Below are positions 16,251 to 24,685 of a stretch of DNA of 64,000 nucleotides, piece after piece. The DNA comes from RYN-230 sp963834515 (GTDB lineage: Bacteria; Actinomycetota; Actinomycetes; Streptosporangiales; Streptosporangiaceae), in NCBI GenBank assembly GCA_963834515.1, contig CAWICB010000004.1:124001-188000 (forward strand), given 5' to 3'. Position 1 is the stretch's first letter; each line of letters begins with the position of its first letter. The position numbers were made by a program, and so were the translations under genes. The notes under the pieces were generated by a model. The model saw only the letters and a program-made list of their open reading frames with translations. It was not told where the DNA came from and searched no databases.

Positions 16251-17585
16251 TCACTGCTCGCCCCCGTTGTCGGCCCCACCGTGGTGCGCGTCCGGGGGCT
16301 CCGCGGTCTCCCGCCGCCGCCAGTCCTCCGGCAGCGTGACCTCCAGCACGTCGTCCACGGTGATCACGCCGATCATCCGCCGGTCCTGGTCCACCACCGG
16401 CACCGTGATCAGGTTGTAGTCGCTCATCAGCACCGCGACGTCCACCACGTCGGTGTCCGCCCCGACCCGGACCGGGTCACGGTCGCAGATGTCCAGCAGT
16501 GGGGTCCCCGGGTCGGCCTGGACCAGCTGCACCACGGTGGCCACCCCACGGAGCCGCCCGCTCGGCCCGACCGCGTGCACCGAGGTCAGGGCCTCGGGCT
16601 GGAGGCTTTCCGCGTTGCTCACCGCGGCCAGCGCGTCGGCCACCGCGACGTCGCTGGCCAGGGTCAGGAAGTCCACCCCCATCAGCCCGCCCGCGCTGGT
16701 CGGGTTGAAGCCCATCAGCGTCAGTACCTTGGTCCGCTGGCCCGGCGGGAGCAGATCCAGCACGGGCTGCCGCCGGTTCTGCGGCAGCTCGGCGATCGCG
16801 TCCGCCGCGTCGTCGGCCCGCATCCGGGCCAGCACACCGGCGATCTCCTGGTCGCTCCGCTCGGCCAGCAGCCGGGTGGCCTGGTCCTCGTCCAGCTCCT
16901 CGAAGACGTCCGCCTCCAGCTCCGGATCGGCGTGCACCTGGCCGAGGATCTCGGTCTCCTCGTCCTTGGACGCGTCCTCGAGCAGGTCGGCAATCTGGGC
17001 CGGCTTGAGCCGCCGGATCCGGGCCAGCGGACCACGCAGCCCGACGCTGCCCTCGTGCCCGATCAGCGGCTCGAACCGGGACCAGTCGCGGAAGACGCGC
17101 TCCTCGTGATCGTCGTCACCGCCGCCGAACAGACGCCCCAGGCCACGGGGCCGCCGCCGGACGTCCACCCCGGCCAGCACCCACTGGCCGTCCGGCTGCT
17201 CGCGGAGCTCCAGGTCGGCCGCGCGGACCAGATGCGCCGTCGGCACGTCGATCAGCCGGTGCCCCAGCACATCGCGGCGCAGCAGCACCTCCCCGGGGCG
17301 CCGGTCGAAGCGGCGCAGGTCCAGCTTGGCGCTGGTCAGCTTGAGCTCGTGGCCGTCGAACCGGCCGGTCTGCTCGACCGGGACGTACACCTCGCGCCCG
17401 CCCACCTTGGCCACCACCCCGGTGACCACCGGCGCGCCCTGGCCGCCCAGCCGGACGATGACGTCGTGCACCTTGCCCAGCGACTCGCCGTTGCTGTCCA
17501 CGATCGGGCGCTTGAGCAGGTCCATCAGGTGGATGGTCCGGCCGCCCTGAGTGGCGGCTGGGGTCTGCGGCGAGGTCGCGGCCAT
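16251..17585 (-). CDS. Soluble MgtE-type protein: PRC barrel + MgtE N-domain + CBS pair (copy 1)
   Basis: 444 residues from ATG 17585 (GGGGAG ten bases upstream). Residues about 18-75 form a PRC barrel (MDLLKRPIVDSNGESLGKVH), with a second PRC-like segment near 85-140. Residues about 190-290 form the superhelical MgtE N-domain (LKPAQIADLLEDASKDEETE, MRADDAADAIAELPQNRRQ, ending SAGGLMGVDFLTL). Residues about 300-425 form two CBS motifs (VSNAESLQPEAL, LMSDYNLITVPVVDQDRRM, VITVDDVLEV). In real MgtE these cytosolic domains bind Mg2+ and close the channel, but here there is no channel domain at all. The next gene downstream is an NRAMP-related transporter. Likely its Mg-responsive partner. Confidence 0.85.
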   Translation of the reverse strand: MAATSPQTPAATQGGRTIHLMDLLKRPIVDSNGESLGKVHDVIVRLGGQGAPVVTGVVAKVGGREVYVPVEQTGRFDGHELKLTSAKLDLRRFDRRPGEVLLRRDVLGHRLIDVPTAHLVRAADLELREQPDGQWVLAGVDVRRRPRGLGRLFGGGDDDHEERVFRDWSRFEPLIGHEGSVGLRGPLARIRRLKPAQIADLLEDASKDEETEILGQVHADPELEADVFEELDEDQATRLLAERSDQEIAGVLARMRADDAADAIAELPQNRRQPVLDLLPPGQRTKVLTLMGFNPTSAGGLMGVDFLTLASDVAVADALAAVSNAESLQPEALTSVHAVGPSGRLRGVATVVQLVQADPGTPLLDICDRDPVRVGADTDVVDVAVLMSDYNLITVPVVDQDRRMIGVITVDDVLEVTLPEDWRRRETAEPPDAHHGGADNGGEQ

Positions 17586-18011
17586 GCCCGGGCATCTCCC
17601 CTCTGTGGCCTTCCGGCCCCGCCTGGGCGCCCGGCGGGCGGTGCGCCGTGATCACGGGCGATAACCGCCAGTGTTCCACTGCTGGCCCGGTCCCTCGTTG
17701 GCGGCCAGGTGAACAGCCGGTCGCCAACTGGTAAACAGGCATTCAGCGGCATGGAGCAGCAGAATTCCGGGTAATCGCGCCGTCCGGGGTACTGTCACCG
17801 GGTACGGCAGGCAGCCGGACCACATGCAGCCGAGGCGAGGAGGTGGCGTCGTGCTTGGTGATCCTCCCAGTACTACCCCGGCGATCACGGCCCCCGCCAC
17901 GGGCCGGGTCGCCGGGTGACGCAGGTCCCTATTTCTGCCATCGCCCGCCGGCCGCCCCAGGCCGGGCCCATGCCCTAGCCGCGGCCGGGCCGGCGGCCCG
18001 AGGAGGCTGCT
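17586..18011. promoter_or_regulatory. Divergent regulatory region between the two MgtE/NRAMP modules
   Basis: 426 bp separate the two divergently read MgtE-type genes. Visible structure: a perfect 12-bp palindrome CCGTGATCACGG at 17646-17657 on the copy-1 side, possibly an operator, and a short leader ORF at 17851-17919 on the copy-2 side. Both modules can be co-regulated from here. No clear -35/-10 pair was recognised, and no M-box riboswitch consensus was seen. Confidence 0.45.
17851..17919 (+). CDS. Putative 22-codon leader peptide upstream of the second MgtE/NRAMP module
   Basis: GAGGAGG (17837-17843) lies seven bases before GTG 17851. The frame reads MLGDPPSTTPAITAPATG plus four residues and stops at TGA 17917, 92 bases before the MgtE-type gene. 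It shares with the other leader ORF in this island a strong SD, an early Asp-Pro motif (GDPP) and Ser/Thr/Pro richness. CCTCC at 17863-17867 can pair with the GGAGG of the SD, and GATCAC at 17883-17888 can instead pair with GTGATC at 17858-17863, so two alternative structures are possible. Function is inferred. Confidence 0.45.
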   Translation: MLGDPPSTTPAITAPATGRVAG

Positions 18012-19400
18012 GTGTCCGAACGGTTCTTCGGTAGCAACCGCGATCCCGGCCGCTGGCGCCGCCGTGACGGGTCCTCCCTCACCCGCCGCCTGATCCAGCC
18101 GTCGGAGCGCACCCTGGCGTCCCGCCAGCTCCGGCAGGACATCGTGTCCCTGGCCGGGCTGATCACCCGCCCGGTGCTGAACCAGGCCGGCGACGAGGTG
18201 GGCCGGGTGGCCGACCTGCTGGCCAAGGTGCACGGCAGCGGGGAGGTCTATCCCCTGGTCACTGGCATCGTGATCCGGGTCGGCCGCCGTCACGCGTTCC
18301 TGGACAGCGCGGCCATCGACCGGATGCGCCGCCGGTCGGTCACGCTGAAGACGGCCCGGCTCGACCTGCGCGAGTTCGCCCGCCGGGAGGGAGAAGTGCT
18401 GCTGGCCCGGGACATCATGGACCACCAGCTGGTGGACACCGATGAGATCCAGGTCATCCGGGCGGCCGACCTGTACCTGGCCCAGGTCGGCGAGCAGATC
18501 CACCTGGTCGGCGTGGACGTCAGCCTGCAGACGCTGCTGCGCCGGCTGGGCCCGCGCCGGTTCCGCTGGCACCCGACCCCGGACCGGGTCATCGACTGGG
18601 CCTCGATTGAGTCGTTCGGCGCCGACTCACCCGAGGAGCCCGCTGCGGTGAAGCTGCGCACCCCGCATGCCGCGCTGCGCCGGATGCGCCCGGCCGAGCT
18701 GGCCGATGTGCTGGAGGGGCTGGGCCGGTCGGACCGCCAGGAGGTGCTGGACAGCCTGGGCGACGACCTGGCCGCGGACGCCCTGGAAGAGATGGAGCCG
18801 CACGAGCTGACCGCGCTGCTCCGCGAGGTGACGCCGGCCCGGGCCGCCGAGCTGGTGGCCGGGATGGAACCGGACGAGGCGGTGGACGCGCTGCGCGACC
18901 TGGACGACGAGGAACAGGCCGCGCTGCTGGCCCAGATGCCCCAGCCGGTCCAGCGGGAGCTCATCAAGCTGCTCGGCTACCCAGGCGACGAGGCGGGCGG
19001 GATCATGACCACCGTGCTGGCCACCGCCACCCCGGACGAGACGGTGACCCAGGTCAGCCAGCGGCTGGCCGAGCTGGCCCGGCACCGCACCGAGATCGAC
19101 TCGGTGGCGGTACTGGACGAGGCGGGCGCACTGCTCGGCGACGTGTCCGCGTTCGACCTGCTGGTCAGCGACGGTGAGCGGGAGCTGGGTGAGCTGATCG
19201 ATCCGGACAACCCGCCGGTCACCCTGCCCCCCGACGCCGACCTGGACCTGGTCGCCACCGAGCTGGTCGAATCCCGCCGGTCCTCGCTGCTGGTGGTAGA
19301 CGACGACGGGCGGCCGCTGGGCCGCATCCTGGCCGACGACGTGCTGGACGCCCTGGTGCCCGGGCATGGCCGACTGCACTTCCCGAGGCTGCTGCAGTGA
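18012..19400 (+). CDS. Soluble MgtE-type protein: PRC barrel + MgtE N-domain + CBS pair (copy 2)
   Basis: 462 residues from GTG 18012, with GAGGAGG upstream. Same architecture as the divergent gene: PRC barrel near 45-130 (LITRPVLNQAGDEVGRVAD), a second PRC-like part (EVLLARDIMDHQLVDTDE), MgtE N-domain near 215-330 (MRPAELADVLEGLG, MEPDEAVDALRDLDDEEQA, LLGYPGDEAGGIMTT, very close to the MgtE SAGGIMT signature), then CBS repeats (340-455). No transmembrane helix. Its stop overlaps the GTG of the following NRAMP-like gene by four bases (GTGA), strong evidence for coupled translation and a shared complex or pathway. Confidence 0.87.
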   Translation: MSERFFGSNRDPGRWRRRDGSSLTRRLIQPSERTLASRQLRQDIVSLAGLITRPVLNQAGDEVGRVADLLAKVHGSGEVYPLVTGIVIRVGRRHAFLDSAAIDRMRRRSVTLKTARLDLREFARREGEVLLARDIMDHQLVDTDEIQVIRAADLYLAQVGEQIHLVGVDVSLQTLLRRLGPRRFRWHPTPDRVIDWASIESFGADSPEEPAAVKLRTPHAALRRMRPAELADVLEGLGRSDRQEVLDSLGDDLAADALEEMEPHELTALLREVTPARAAELVAGMEPDEAVDALRDLDDEEQAALLAQMPQPVQRELIKLLGYPGDEAGGIMTTVLATATPDETVTQVSQRLAELARHRTEIDSVAVLDEAGALLGDVSAFDLLVSDGERELGELIDPDNPPVTLPPDADLDLVATELVESRRSSLLVVDDDGRPLGRILADDVLDALVPGHGRLHFPRLLQ

Positions 19401-20740
19401 GTACCCGGGAGCGGGAAGAGGAGCCTGTCCAGCTCGCCCGGGACCGGGCCCGGACGGGTTTCACCTCGCTAACCCGGGTGCGGGCCGGCGGGGTCCGGCT
19501 GATCCGGTCCCGGCGCGGCCGGATCTGGCTGCTGCTGGCCATCGCCGGGCCGGGCGTGGTGGCCGCCAACGCGGGCAACGACGCGGCCGGCATCGCCACC
19601 TACGCCTCGGCCGGGTCCCAGTTCATCTACCGGACGCTGTTCTTCATGGTGCTGGTCACCATCGCCCTGGTGCTGGTCCAGGAGATGGCGGTGCGGCTGG
19701 GCACGCACACCGGCAAGGGCCTGGCCGCGCTGATCCGGGAGCAGTTCAGCCTGCGGCTGACCGGGGTGGCCCTGTTCTGCGTGCTGCTGGCCAACACCGG
19801 CCTGGTGGTGTCCGAGTTCGCCGGTATCGGGGCCGCGTTCGAGCTGCTCGGCATCAGCCGGTACATCATCATCCCGATCGCGGCCGTGGCCATCTGGGCG
19901 CTGGTCGTGTTCGGCTCGTACCGGTACGCCGAGCGGGTGTTCCTGATCCTGTCGCTGGCCTTCCTGGCCTACCCGATCGCCATGGTGCTCGGCCATCCCA
20001 ACTGGGGCCAGGTCGGCAGCGATCTGGTCGTCCCGCACTTCCTGTACACCAAGAGCTTCCTGCTGCTCGGCGTGGCCCTGATCGGCACCACGGTCAGCCC
20101 GTACATGCAGCTGTACGCGGCGGCCGGGGTGGTGGACAAGGGCGCGGACGCGGCCGACTACCCGCGGGCCCGGATCGACGCGGTCTCCGGGGCGCTGTTC
20201 GCCTGCGTGATCTCCATTACCATCATCATCGCCACAGCCGCGGCCATCGGCGGCAGCGGGCCGCTCACCTCGGCCAAAGAGGCGGCCATGGCGCTCCGCC
20301 CGGTAGCCGGGCCAGCCGCCGAACTGCTGTTCGCGTTCGGCCTGATCGGGGCGTCCGCGCTGGCCGGCGCGGTGGTCCCGCTGTCCAGCGCGTACGCCAT
20401 CAGCGAGGCAGTCGGGGTGGAGCGGTCGGTGTCCCGCCGGTTCACCGAGGCGCGGCTGTTCCTCAGCTTGTTCACCGTGCAGGTGCTCATCGGCGCGTCA
20501 CTGGCCCTGACTCGGATCAACCTGATCACGCTGCTCATCGGCACCCAGGTGCTGCAGGGCCTGGTCACGCCGGTCATCCTGGCCTACATCCTGATCCTGA
20601 CCAACCGGCGCAGCGTGCTCGGCGCCGCGGCCAACGGCACCTGGTTCCGGGCCGCGGCCACCATCTGCACGGTGGGGATATCGGCGATGAGCCTGCTGCT
20701 GCTGGTGTTCACCGTGCTGGGCTGGTTCGGCATCGGCTGA
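19397..20740 (+). CDS. NRAMP-related divalent cation transporter (copy 3), coupled to the MgtE-type gene
   Basis: 447 residues, GTG 19397. Compact NRAMP core without the long N-terminal tail of copies 1 and 2 (start STREREEEPVQLARDRARTG). TM1 is AGNDAAGIATYASAGSQFIY and TM6 is IGTTVSPYMQLYAAAG, so again neither DPGN nor the MPH methionine is present. It is more diverged from copies 1 and 2 than they are from each other. The 4-bp overlap with the sensor gene makes the pair one expression unit. Substrate is inferred to be Mg2+ or another divalent cation from the sensor partner; transport direction is assumed inward as for the family. Confidence 0.87.
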   Translation: MSTREREEEPVQLARDRARTGFTSLTRVRAGGVRLIRSRRGRIWLLLAIAGPGVVAANAGNDAAGIATYASAGSQFIYRTLFFMVLVTIALVLVQEMAVRLGTHTGKGLAALIREQFSLRLTGVALFCVLLANTGLVVSEFAGIGAAFELLGISRYIIIPIAAVAIWALVVFGSYRYAERVFLILSLAFLAYPIAMVLGHPNWGQVGSDLVVPHFLYTKSFLLLGVALIGTTVSPYMQLYAAAGVVDKGADAADYPRARIDAVSGALFACVISITIIIATAAAIGGSGPLTSAKEAAMALRPVAGPAAELLFAFGLIGASALAGAVVPLSSAYAISEAVGVERSVSRRFTEARLFLSLFTVQVLIGASLALTRINLITLLIGTQVLQGLVTPVILAYILILTNRRSVLGAAANGTWFRAAATICTVGISAMSLLLLVFTVLGWFGIG

Positions 20741-20874
20741 CCGCTCAGCCGCTAAAGCTCCGCTAAGGACCGGCTACCCGGCATCCAGCGCGGGTATCAG
20801 CCAATTGCCCCGTTGGCCTGAGCACGCCGCCACGGTGGTACAAAGGCCAGGTCAGGCGATGAAGGGCAGACCAG

Positions 20875-23625
20875 GTGGCAATGCGGCGAGCGACGGGCGT
20901 CCTCACCAGGGGTGATGATCTGCGGGAGGGCCTGGGGTACACGTTCAAGCGCAAGCTGCTCGGGCCGCCCATGGTCAACGAGCAGCTGGGCGAGCAGCGG
21001 CTGTCCAACGTGCTGGCCCTCGGCGTGCTCGCCCCGGACGGGATCTCCTCGTCGGCCTACGGCACCGAGGAAATCCTCATCGAGCTGCTCAAGGGCGGCC
21101 TGGCCATCACCGCGTTCACCCTGATCCTGCCGCTGACCGGCGTGGTGCTGGCCGTGATGATCCTGGTCGTGCTGTCCTACCGCGAGGTGGTCAGCGTCTA
21201 CACCCGGGCCGGCGGGTCCTACGTCGTGGCCCGGGACAACTTCGGCCCCCGGGTGGCGCAGGTGGCCGCGGTCGCGCTGCTCATCGACTATGTAGTCACG
21301 GTCGCGGTGCAGGTCGCCGCCGGCACCGCGGCGGTCGCGTCGGCTCTCCCCGGCATCCGGCAACTGAGCGACCCCGCTGTCATCACGATCATCTCGATCG
21401 TCATCGTGATCTTGATGTGCTACGGCAACCTGCGCGGCATCCGCGAGGCGGGCAAGTCGTTCGCCGTGCCCACCTACCTGTTCTCGGGGGTGGTGATCCT
21501 AATGATCATCACTGGCCTGATCCGCGAGGTCTCCGGCACGCTCGGGCGTTATCCCTACCCGGTGAAGGGCCAGTATGGGTTCGGTACCGCGCACAATTAC
21601 AGCTCGCTGATCTCTTTTGCCCTGATCTTCGTACTGCTGCGCGCGTTCGCCAACGGCGGCTCCTCGCTGACCGGCATCGAGGCGGTGTCCAACGCGGTCA
21701 GCGCGTTCCGGCCACCCGAGGGCATCAACGCCCGCAAGGTACTGGTCACCGAGGGCCTCATCCTCGGCTCCCTGGTGGCCGGGATCTCCTGGCTGGCCCA
21801 TGTCACCCACGCTGCGCCCTACACCCTCGGCGTGCCGACCGTGCTGTCCCAGGAAGCCCGGATCATCTTCGGCCACTCGGCCCTGGGCGACATCCCGTAC
21901 ATCCTGGTCCAGGCGGCCACCGCGCTGATCCTGTACACCGGCGGCAACACCAGCTTCAACGGCTTCCCGTTCCTGGCCAACTTCGTGGCCGAGGATGCCT
22001 TCCTGCCCCGCTGGCTGACCAAGCGGGGTCATCGCCTGGTGTTTTCCAACGGCATCGTGGTGCTGGCGGTGCTGTCCTGTGCCCTGCTGGCCGCGGTCGG
22101 GGCCAACGTGAACAACCTGGTGCCGTTCTACGCCATCGGCGTGTTCACCGCGTTCACCCTGGCCGGGTTCGGCATGGCCAAGTACCACCACACGCACCGG
22201 GAAGCGCACTGGCGGCGCAAGCTGGTGATCAACTTCTCGGCCGGTGTGACGTCGCTGGTCGTAGTGCTGATCTTCGTGGTGGTGAAGTTCACCGAGGGCG
22301 CCTGGCTGGTGGTGATCTTGTTCATCATCGGAGTGCCCGCGCTCATCCGGCTGAACCGCGAGTACCGGATGGAGACGCGGGTGCTGGAGCGGATCGCCGA
22401 CCGGCCCCAGCCGCCCGAGCCGCCCAAGTACTCCCGGCGCATCGTCTACGTGCTGGTGGACAGCTTCGACCTGGCCACCATCGCCGCGCTGCGCTACGCC
22501 CGCAGCCTGCGGCCGACCACGCTGCGCGCGGTGCACTTCGTGATCGACAACCAGCAGGCCGAACTGCTGCGCGAGGACTGGTCCCGGACGGACCGCGGGG
22601 TCGTGCTGGACTTCATCGACTGCCCGGACCGGCGGGTCGCCCGGTGCGCGGCCGAACTGGCCAGCGCCGAAGCGTGCCAGCCCGGCACCCACGTCACGGT
22701 GGTGCTGCCCCGGCGCAGCTACGCCCCGCTGCTCGGCCGGCTGCTGCACGACCGGACCGCGGACCGGATCGCGGGCGTGGTCAGCCAGATCCCGAACACG
22801 ACCGCCACCATCGTCCCGTTCGACGTGCGCAGCCGGATCGAGGTGCTGCACGAACGCCAGGTAGCCCAGGAGCAGAAGGCGGCCTCGCTGGCCCATGTCA
22901 GCACCGCGAAGAGCCTGGCTGAGCTGGCCGCCGCGGCGGCGGCGGCCAAACTGCCGCCGCCCGACACGTCAGTGGCGCCGGCTGACCCGGAGGCCGCGGG
23001 CCCGGCCGATGGGGGCCCGGCCGATGGGGGCCCGGCCGATGGGGGCCCGGCCATCGATCCGGCCCGGGCGGGAGCGGCCGCTGCGGGCGACGGGAACGGG
23101 ACGCCCGCCGCGGGCGACGGGAACGGGGTGCCCGGCGGCGCGGACCCCGCCGCCGGGCTGCCCCCGGCGACCGCGGCCCCGCCACCCGGGCTGCGCGGCC
23201 GGTTCCGCTCCCGGCGGCCACGCCGGGACGCTGGCCAGCCGCCGCCGGCCACTCCGGCCGGGGACCACCCGGGCTACAACCGGCCTACCCCGCCCGCCGG
23301 GGTGAACCCGATCGGCTCGCTGACCGGCCCGGGCCGGGCCACCGTCGAGGGCCGGGTCCGCGCGGTGGAGATCCGGCCGGTGGAGCGGAACTCCGTGCTG
23401 GCCGCCGAGATCGCCGACTCCACCGGGGATCTGACCGCGCTGTTCTACGGCCGGTCGCATATCCCGGGCATCATCTGCGGGGCCCGGGTACGGTTCCGTG
23501 GGCCGGTGGGCATGCAGGACGGCCGCCCGGTCATGATCAACCCCGCCTACGAGCTGCTGTTCCCGGGTATGTCGGGTCAGGACGACAGCCCAGGCGGGGA
23601 CGGCGATGACCGGCCTGGCACCTAG
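20875..23625 (+). CDS. KimA-like APC-superfamily permease fused to a C-terminal OB-fold domain
   Basis: 916 residues, GTG 20875 (ATG 20881 also possible). Residues 35-490 are a 12-TM APC transporter close to the Bacillus potassium importer KimA: LGVLAPDGISSSAYGTEEIL, YTRAGGSYVVARDNFG, SLTGIEAVSNAVSAFRPP, TSFNGFPFLANFVAEDAFLP. Residues 500-640 form the cytosolic USP-like domain. After a Pro/Gly/Ala linker with a repeated GPADG motif (three copies, DNA 22998-23042), residues 825-905 resemble an OB-fold (GRATVEGRVRAVEIRPVE, GDLTALFYGRSHIPGI). In mycobacteria the permease and an OB-fold protein are separate genes of one neighbourhood, so this is a fusion. Likely K+ or amino acid uptake. Confidence 0.82.
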   Translation: MAMRRATGVLTRGDDLREGLGYTFKRKLLGPPMVNEQLGEQRLSNVLALGVLAPDGISSSAYGTEEILIELLKGGLAITAFTLILPLTGVVLAVMILVVLSYREVVSVYTRAGGSYVVARDNFGPRVAQVAAVALLIDYVVTVAVQVAAGTAAVASALPGIRQLSDPAVITIISIVIVILMCYGNLRGIREAGKSFAVPTYLFSGVVILMIITGLIREVSGTLGRYPYPVKGQYGFGTAHNYSSLISFALIFVLLRAFANGGSSLTGIEAVSNAVSAFRPPEGINARKVLVTEGLILGSLVAGISWLAHVTHAAPYTLGVPTVLSQEARIIFGHSALGDIPYILVQAATALILYTGGNTSFNGFPFLANFVAEDAFLPRWLTKRGHRLVFSNGIVVLAVLSCALLAAVGANVNNLVPFYAIGVFTAFTLAGFGMAKYHHTHREAHWRRKLVINFSAGVTSLVVVLIFVVVKFTEGAWLVVILFIIGVPALIRLNREYRMETRVLERIADRPQPPEPPKYSRRIVYVLVDSFDLATIAALRYARSLRPTTLRAVHFVIDNQQAELLREDWSRTDRGVVLDFIDCPDRRVARCAAELASAEACQPGTHVTVVLPRRSYAPLLGRLLHDRTADRIAGVVSQIPNTTATIVPFDVRSRIEVLHERQVAQEQKAASLAHVSTAKSLAELAAAAAAAKLPPPDTSVAPADPEAAGPADGGPADGGPADGGPAIDPARAGAAAAGDGNGTPAAGDGNGVPGGADPAAGLPPATAAPPPGLRGRFRSRRPRRDAGQPPPATPAGDHPGYNRPTPPAGVNPIGSLTGPGRATVEGRVRAVEIRPVERNSVLAAEIADSTGDLTALFYGRSHIPGIICGARVRFRGPVGMQDGRPVMINPAYELLFPGMSGQDDSPGGDGDDRPGT
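22998..23042 (+). repeat. 15-bp tandem repeat in the permease linker (GPADG x3)
   Basis: GGGCCCGGCCGATGG repeats at 22998, 23013 and 23028, with a partial copy at 23043. It keeps the frame and encodes repeated Gly-Pro-Ala-Asp-Gly in the flexible linker. Confidence 0.9.
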
Positions 23626-23662
23626 GGCGCACACCCGCCGGACAAGGGAGCGGTCAGCGGCG

Positions 23663-24589
23663 ATGACGGCCGGACCTGGGCATGACCATGGGCATGCGCT
23701 GACCGCGACCGGGCAGCACCGGGGCCGGCTGGCCGCCGTGCTCGGCATTACCGTCACCATCGCCGTCGGCGAGGTCATCGGCGCGGCACTGTCCGGGTCC
23801 CTGGTGCTGCTGGCTGACGCCGCGCACATGGCCGCCGACGCGGCCGGCGTGGGACTGTCGCTGCTGGCCGCGCACTTCGCCAGCAAGCCCGCGACCGAGC
23901 GGCGCACGTTCGGTTACGCCCGGATGGAGATCCTCGCCGCCACGGCCAACGCGCTGCTGCTGCTCGGGATGGCGACGTTCATCCTGATCGAGGCGGCCCG
24001 GCGGCTGGCTACTCCAGAACCGGTCAGTACCGGCCTGATGGCGTTCTTCGGCTGTATTGCCCTGGCGGGTAACGGTGCGTCGCTGTTCCTGCTGCGCCAG
24101 GCGCAGGCGGAGAGCCTGAACGCGCGGGGCGCGTTCCTCGAAGTCGCATCGGACACGTTCGGCGCGGTGGCGGTCATCGTGACCGCGGTGCTGATCACGC
24201 TGACCGGGTGGACCCGGGCCGACCCGATCGCGTCCCTGCTGGTCGGCGCGCTGATCCTGCCGCGCACCTGGCGGCTGCTCCGCGATGCGGTGGACGTGCT
24301 GCTGGAGGCCAGCCCGCGCGGCATCGACCTGACCGAGGTGCGGCGGCACATGACCGGACTGGACGGCGTGCTGGACGTGCACGACCTGCACGCGTGGACC
24401 ATCACGTCCGGGCTGCCGGTGCTGTCCGCGCACGTGGTGGTGGACGCGGGCACGCTGGCCCGGGGCTGCGGCCCGGGCATCCTGGACCAGCTCCAGGAGT
24501 GCGTCCGGGGGCATTTCGACGTCGAGCACTCCACGTTCCAGCTGGAGCCGTCGGGGCACGCCGACCACGAGCCTTCGGTGCACGACTGA
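23663..24589 (+). CDS. Cation diffusion facilitator (CzcD/ZitB-type) transporter
   Basis: 308 residues from ATG 23663; ATG 23606 would add 19 residues, overlaps the permease gene by 20 bases and has a good SD, so it cannot be excluded. His-rich N-terminus (GPGHDHGHAL), six TM helices, TM2 metal site ADAAHMAADAAG (HxxxD), TM5 site FLEVASDTFGAV where Glu replaces the His of ZitB, and a C-terminal cytosolic metal-binding domain with DVHDLHAWTITSGLPVLSAHV. CDF proteins export Zn2+, Co2+, Cd2+ or Mn2+ by proton antiport. It follows the permease in the same direction and rounds off the ion-transport island. Confidence 0.9.
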   Translation: MTAGPGHDHGHALTATGQHRGRLAAVLGITVTIAVGEVIGAALSGSLVLLADAAHMAADAAGVGLSLLAAHFASKPATERRTFGYARMEILAATANALLLLGMATFILIEAARRLATPEPVSTGLMAFFGCIALAGNGASLFLLRQAQAESLNARGAFLEVASDTFGAVAVIVTAVLITLTGWTRADPIASLLVGALILPRTWRLLRDAVDVLLEASPRGIDLTEVRRHMTGLDGVLDVHDLHAWTITSGLPVLSAHVVVDAGTLARGCGPGILDQLQECVRGHFDVEHSTFQLEPSGHADHEPSVHD

Positions 24590-24685
24590 CCGGGCGGCAG
24601 CGGGCCCCCGCCCCAGGGGATTGCGCCGCCGCTAGTTACTGAGTAGTAATTAGGGCAGGCCATACCCCGGGCGCTGGAGGCCGCC

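Noticed and set aside
12096..20740. Naming the NRAMP-like genes mntH
   Set aside because: DPGN and MPH metal-site motifs are missing in all three and the partners are MgtE-type sensors, so Mn/Fe specificity is unlikely.
20741..20874. ydaO-type c-di-AMP riboswitch 5' of the KimA-like gene
   Set aside because: The 134-bp gap is too short for, and lacks, the recognisable conserved blocks.
22998..23042. Frameshift in the permease linker
   Set aside because: The 15-bp units keep the frame and the following OB-fold is in the same frame, so it is a genuine linker.
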